This document shows positions 5,764 to 6,479 of a stretch of DNA of 6,479 nucleotides, piece after piece. A program made the translations under genes and the position numbers. The DNA is taken from positions 1-6,479 of the forward strand of contig JBOGED010000003.1 in the NCBI GenBank assembly GCA_050743625.1, written 5' to 3'. Under the pieces are notes generated by a model. That model was not told the origin of the DNA. It searched no databases and saw nothing but the letters and a program-made list of their open reading frames with translations. The DNA comes from JBOGED01 sp050743625 (GTDB lineage Bacteria; Actinomycetota; Nitriliruptoria; Euzebyales; Egibacteraceae). Numbering within the stretch: the stretch's first letter is position 1; each line of letters opens with the position of its first letter.

Positions 5764-6357
5764 ATGGACCGGCGTGTGTTCTTCGCTAGTGGAGCCGTAC
5801 TGCTCGCCGGGTGCGGCATGGGGAGCGATCGCGCGCCGGAGGCGTCGGGTGCCTCGGGTGCCTCGTTGCCGCTCACGCCCGAGTGCGACGACGGCGACGA
5901 TCCAACGCCGCCCCAGACCGAGGGCCCGTTCTATACACCCAGCTCACCACAGCGGAACTTGGTGTCCGACGGTGTGGCCGGCACGCCGCTCACCCTGGCC
6001 GGGGTCGTGCTCAGCCGCACCTGCGAACCGGTCGCCGGCGCGCTGCTCGACTTCTGGCAAGCCGACGACAGCGGGACGTACGACAACGAGGGCTACCGGC
6101 TGCGCGGCCACCAGTTCGCGGAGGCCGACGGCCGCTTCCGCCTCGACACGATCGTGCCCGGCCTCTACCCCGGGAGGACGCGTCACCTTCACGTCAAGGT
6201 ACAGGCACCGGACGGGCCGGTCCTGACCACACAGCTCTACTTTCCGGACGAGCCGGCAAACGACCAAGACGGTATCTACAGCCCCCAGCTCGTGATGGGC
6301 GTCACGGAGGGCGAACGCGGCCAAGACGCGACCTTCACCTTCGTCGTCGAGGCCTAG
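5764..6357 (+). CDS. Secreted lipoprotein intradiol ring-cleavage dioxygenase
   Basis: This 197-aa protein belongs to the Fe(III) intradiol dioxygenases (catechol and protocatechuate 3,4-dioxygenase beta-like fold), which open catecholic rings between the two hydroxyls using O2. Four iron ligands are recognisable: Tyr106 (SGTYDNEGYRLRG), Tyr135 (VPGLYPGR), His141 and His143 (RHLHVKV). TEGPFYTP (52-59) and LLDFWQADDSG (94-104) are also family motifs. The N-terminus MDRRVFFASGAVLLAGC has a twin-arginine-like RRVFF and a lipobox ending at Cys17, so it is probably exported folded by Tat and anchored on the outer face of the membrane. Cys41 and Cys87 could pair. ATG 5764 is chosen because GGAG lies 5 nt upstream and it gives a clean signal peptide; an in-frame ATG at 5695 would bury that signal. 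It is transcribed divergently from the oxidase operon. Substrate cannot be predicted; a free-living catabolic role on lignin- or humus-derived catechols is only a guess. Confidence 0.9.
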   Translation: MDRRVFFASGAVLLAGCGMGSDRAPEASGASGASLPLTPECDDGDDPTPPQTEGPFYTPSSPQRNLVSDGVAGTPLTLAGVVLSRTCEPVAGALLDFWQADDSGTYDNEGYRLRGHQFAEADGRFRLDTIVPGLYPGRTRHLHVKVQAPDGPVLTTQLYFPDEPANDQDGIYSPQLVMGVTEGERGQDATFTFVVEA

Positions 6358-6361
6358 CCGC

Positions 6362-6395
6362 AATGCCACCAACTTAGGGTGGGTTTGTGGCAAAC
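6362..6395. repeat. Possible end of an IS4-family-like insertion sequence
   Basis: The 46 bp between the dioxygenase stop (6357) and the transposase-like ATG (6404) begin with AATGCCACCAACTTAGGGT and contain a small hairpin GTTTG-TGG-CAAAC (6383-6395). A short leader before a transposase gene is where the element's terminal inverted repeat should lie. The other end is outside the window, so neither the repeat nor a target duplication can be confirmed. Confidence 0.35.
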
Positions 6396-6403
6396 TTCCT
6401 GGT

Positions 6404-6479
6404 ATGGCGCATTTAGGACAGCGAAAACTGGCGACGGGCGAACGGCTCGCGGACCACATCGCGGTCGGCGTGCTGACCC
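6404..6479 (+). CDS. IS4-family-like transposase, N-terminal fragment cut by the window edge
   Basis: From ATG 6404 an open frame of 25 codons runs off the window. The visible part, with ERLADHIAVGVLT at its end, resembles the N-terminal domain of IS4-family transposases (PF13006 type), where a (R)LsDrIAlGVLTRtFPP motif precedes the DDE catalytic core. The DDE residues would lie beyond the window, so the catalytic part is not seen and it is unknown whether the gene is intact. CTTCCTGGT precedes the ATG and no strong Shine-Dalgarno is visible. Placement right behind the dioxygenase stop fits an insertion into the 3' flank of that gene. The call rests on a short motif recalled from the family, so it is moderate. 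Confidence 0.6.
   Translation, partial: MAHLGQRKLATGERLADHIAVGVLT

Noticed and set aside
1..6479. CRISPR array, tRNA or rRNA genes
   Set aside because: No regularly spaced repeats and no cloverleaf or rRNA-like segments were seen on either strand.

Overview
This is a GC-rich bacterial window, most likely from an actinomycete-like lineage. That placement is inferred from GC-biased codon use, GTG starts, an apparently leaderless antitoxin gene, a family of VapBC common in Actinobacteria and an IS4-type transposase of the kind found there. Nothing in the window fixes the taxon. The centre is a four-gene operon on the minus strand for a caa3-type, cytochrome c-fused heme-copper oxidase. It is flanked by a decayed toxin-antitoxin pair on the left and by a divergent secreted dioxygenase plus the edge of an insertion sequence on the right.

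Left part (1-743): a perfect 14-bp-arm hairpin in an otherwise empty upstream region, then vapB with a -10-like box so close to its ATG that the transcript may be leaderless. It is followed by a vapC-like PIN toxin gene that overlaps vapB by 4 nt but is broken. Its N-terminal half is in one frame, its C-terminal half (with the last conserved acidic residues) is in another, and part of the middle is missing. The remnant ends 15 nt before the convergent end of ctaG.

Centre (759-5626, minus strand, transcribed right to left): ctaC (subunit II with CuA domain and C-terminal cytochrome c), ctaDE (subunit I fused to subunit III, 851 aa), a 149-aa three-helix membrane protein, and ctaG (Caa3_CtaG assembly factor). 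Genes are packed with 4-nt and 7-nt overlaps and a 34-nt gap, indicating one transcript with translational coupling. Electrons would pass from a donor to the fused heme c, then CuA, heme a and the heme a3/CuB site, with proton pumping across the cytoplasmic membrane. All heme and CuB ligands are present. Several usually invariant positions differ: the K-channel Lys is Gln, the D-channel entry Asp is Glu with its Asn partners replaced, the CuA Met ligand is His, and the Glu and His residues typical of subunit III are missing.

Right part (5627-6479): a 137-bp divergent intergenic region with a compound GTGCAG/CTGCAC dyad (candidate operator), then a Tat-like lipoprotein intradiol ring-cleavage dioxygenase with all four iron ligands. 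Immediately after its stop codon there is a possible IS end and the first 25 codons of an IS4-family-like transposase running off the window.

Most of the window is a recognisable respiratory gene cluster. I see no wholly new system. The points most worth checking are the unusual proton-channel and CuA residues and the uncharacterised small membrane protein inside the oxidase operon.
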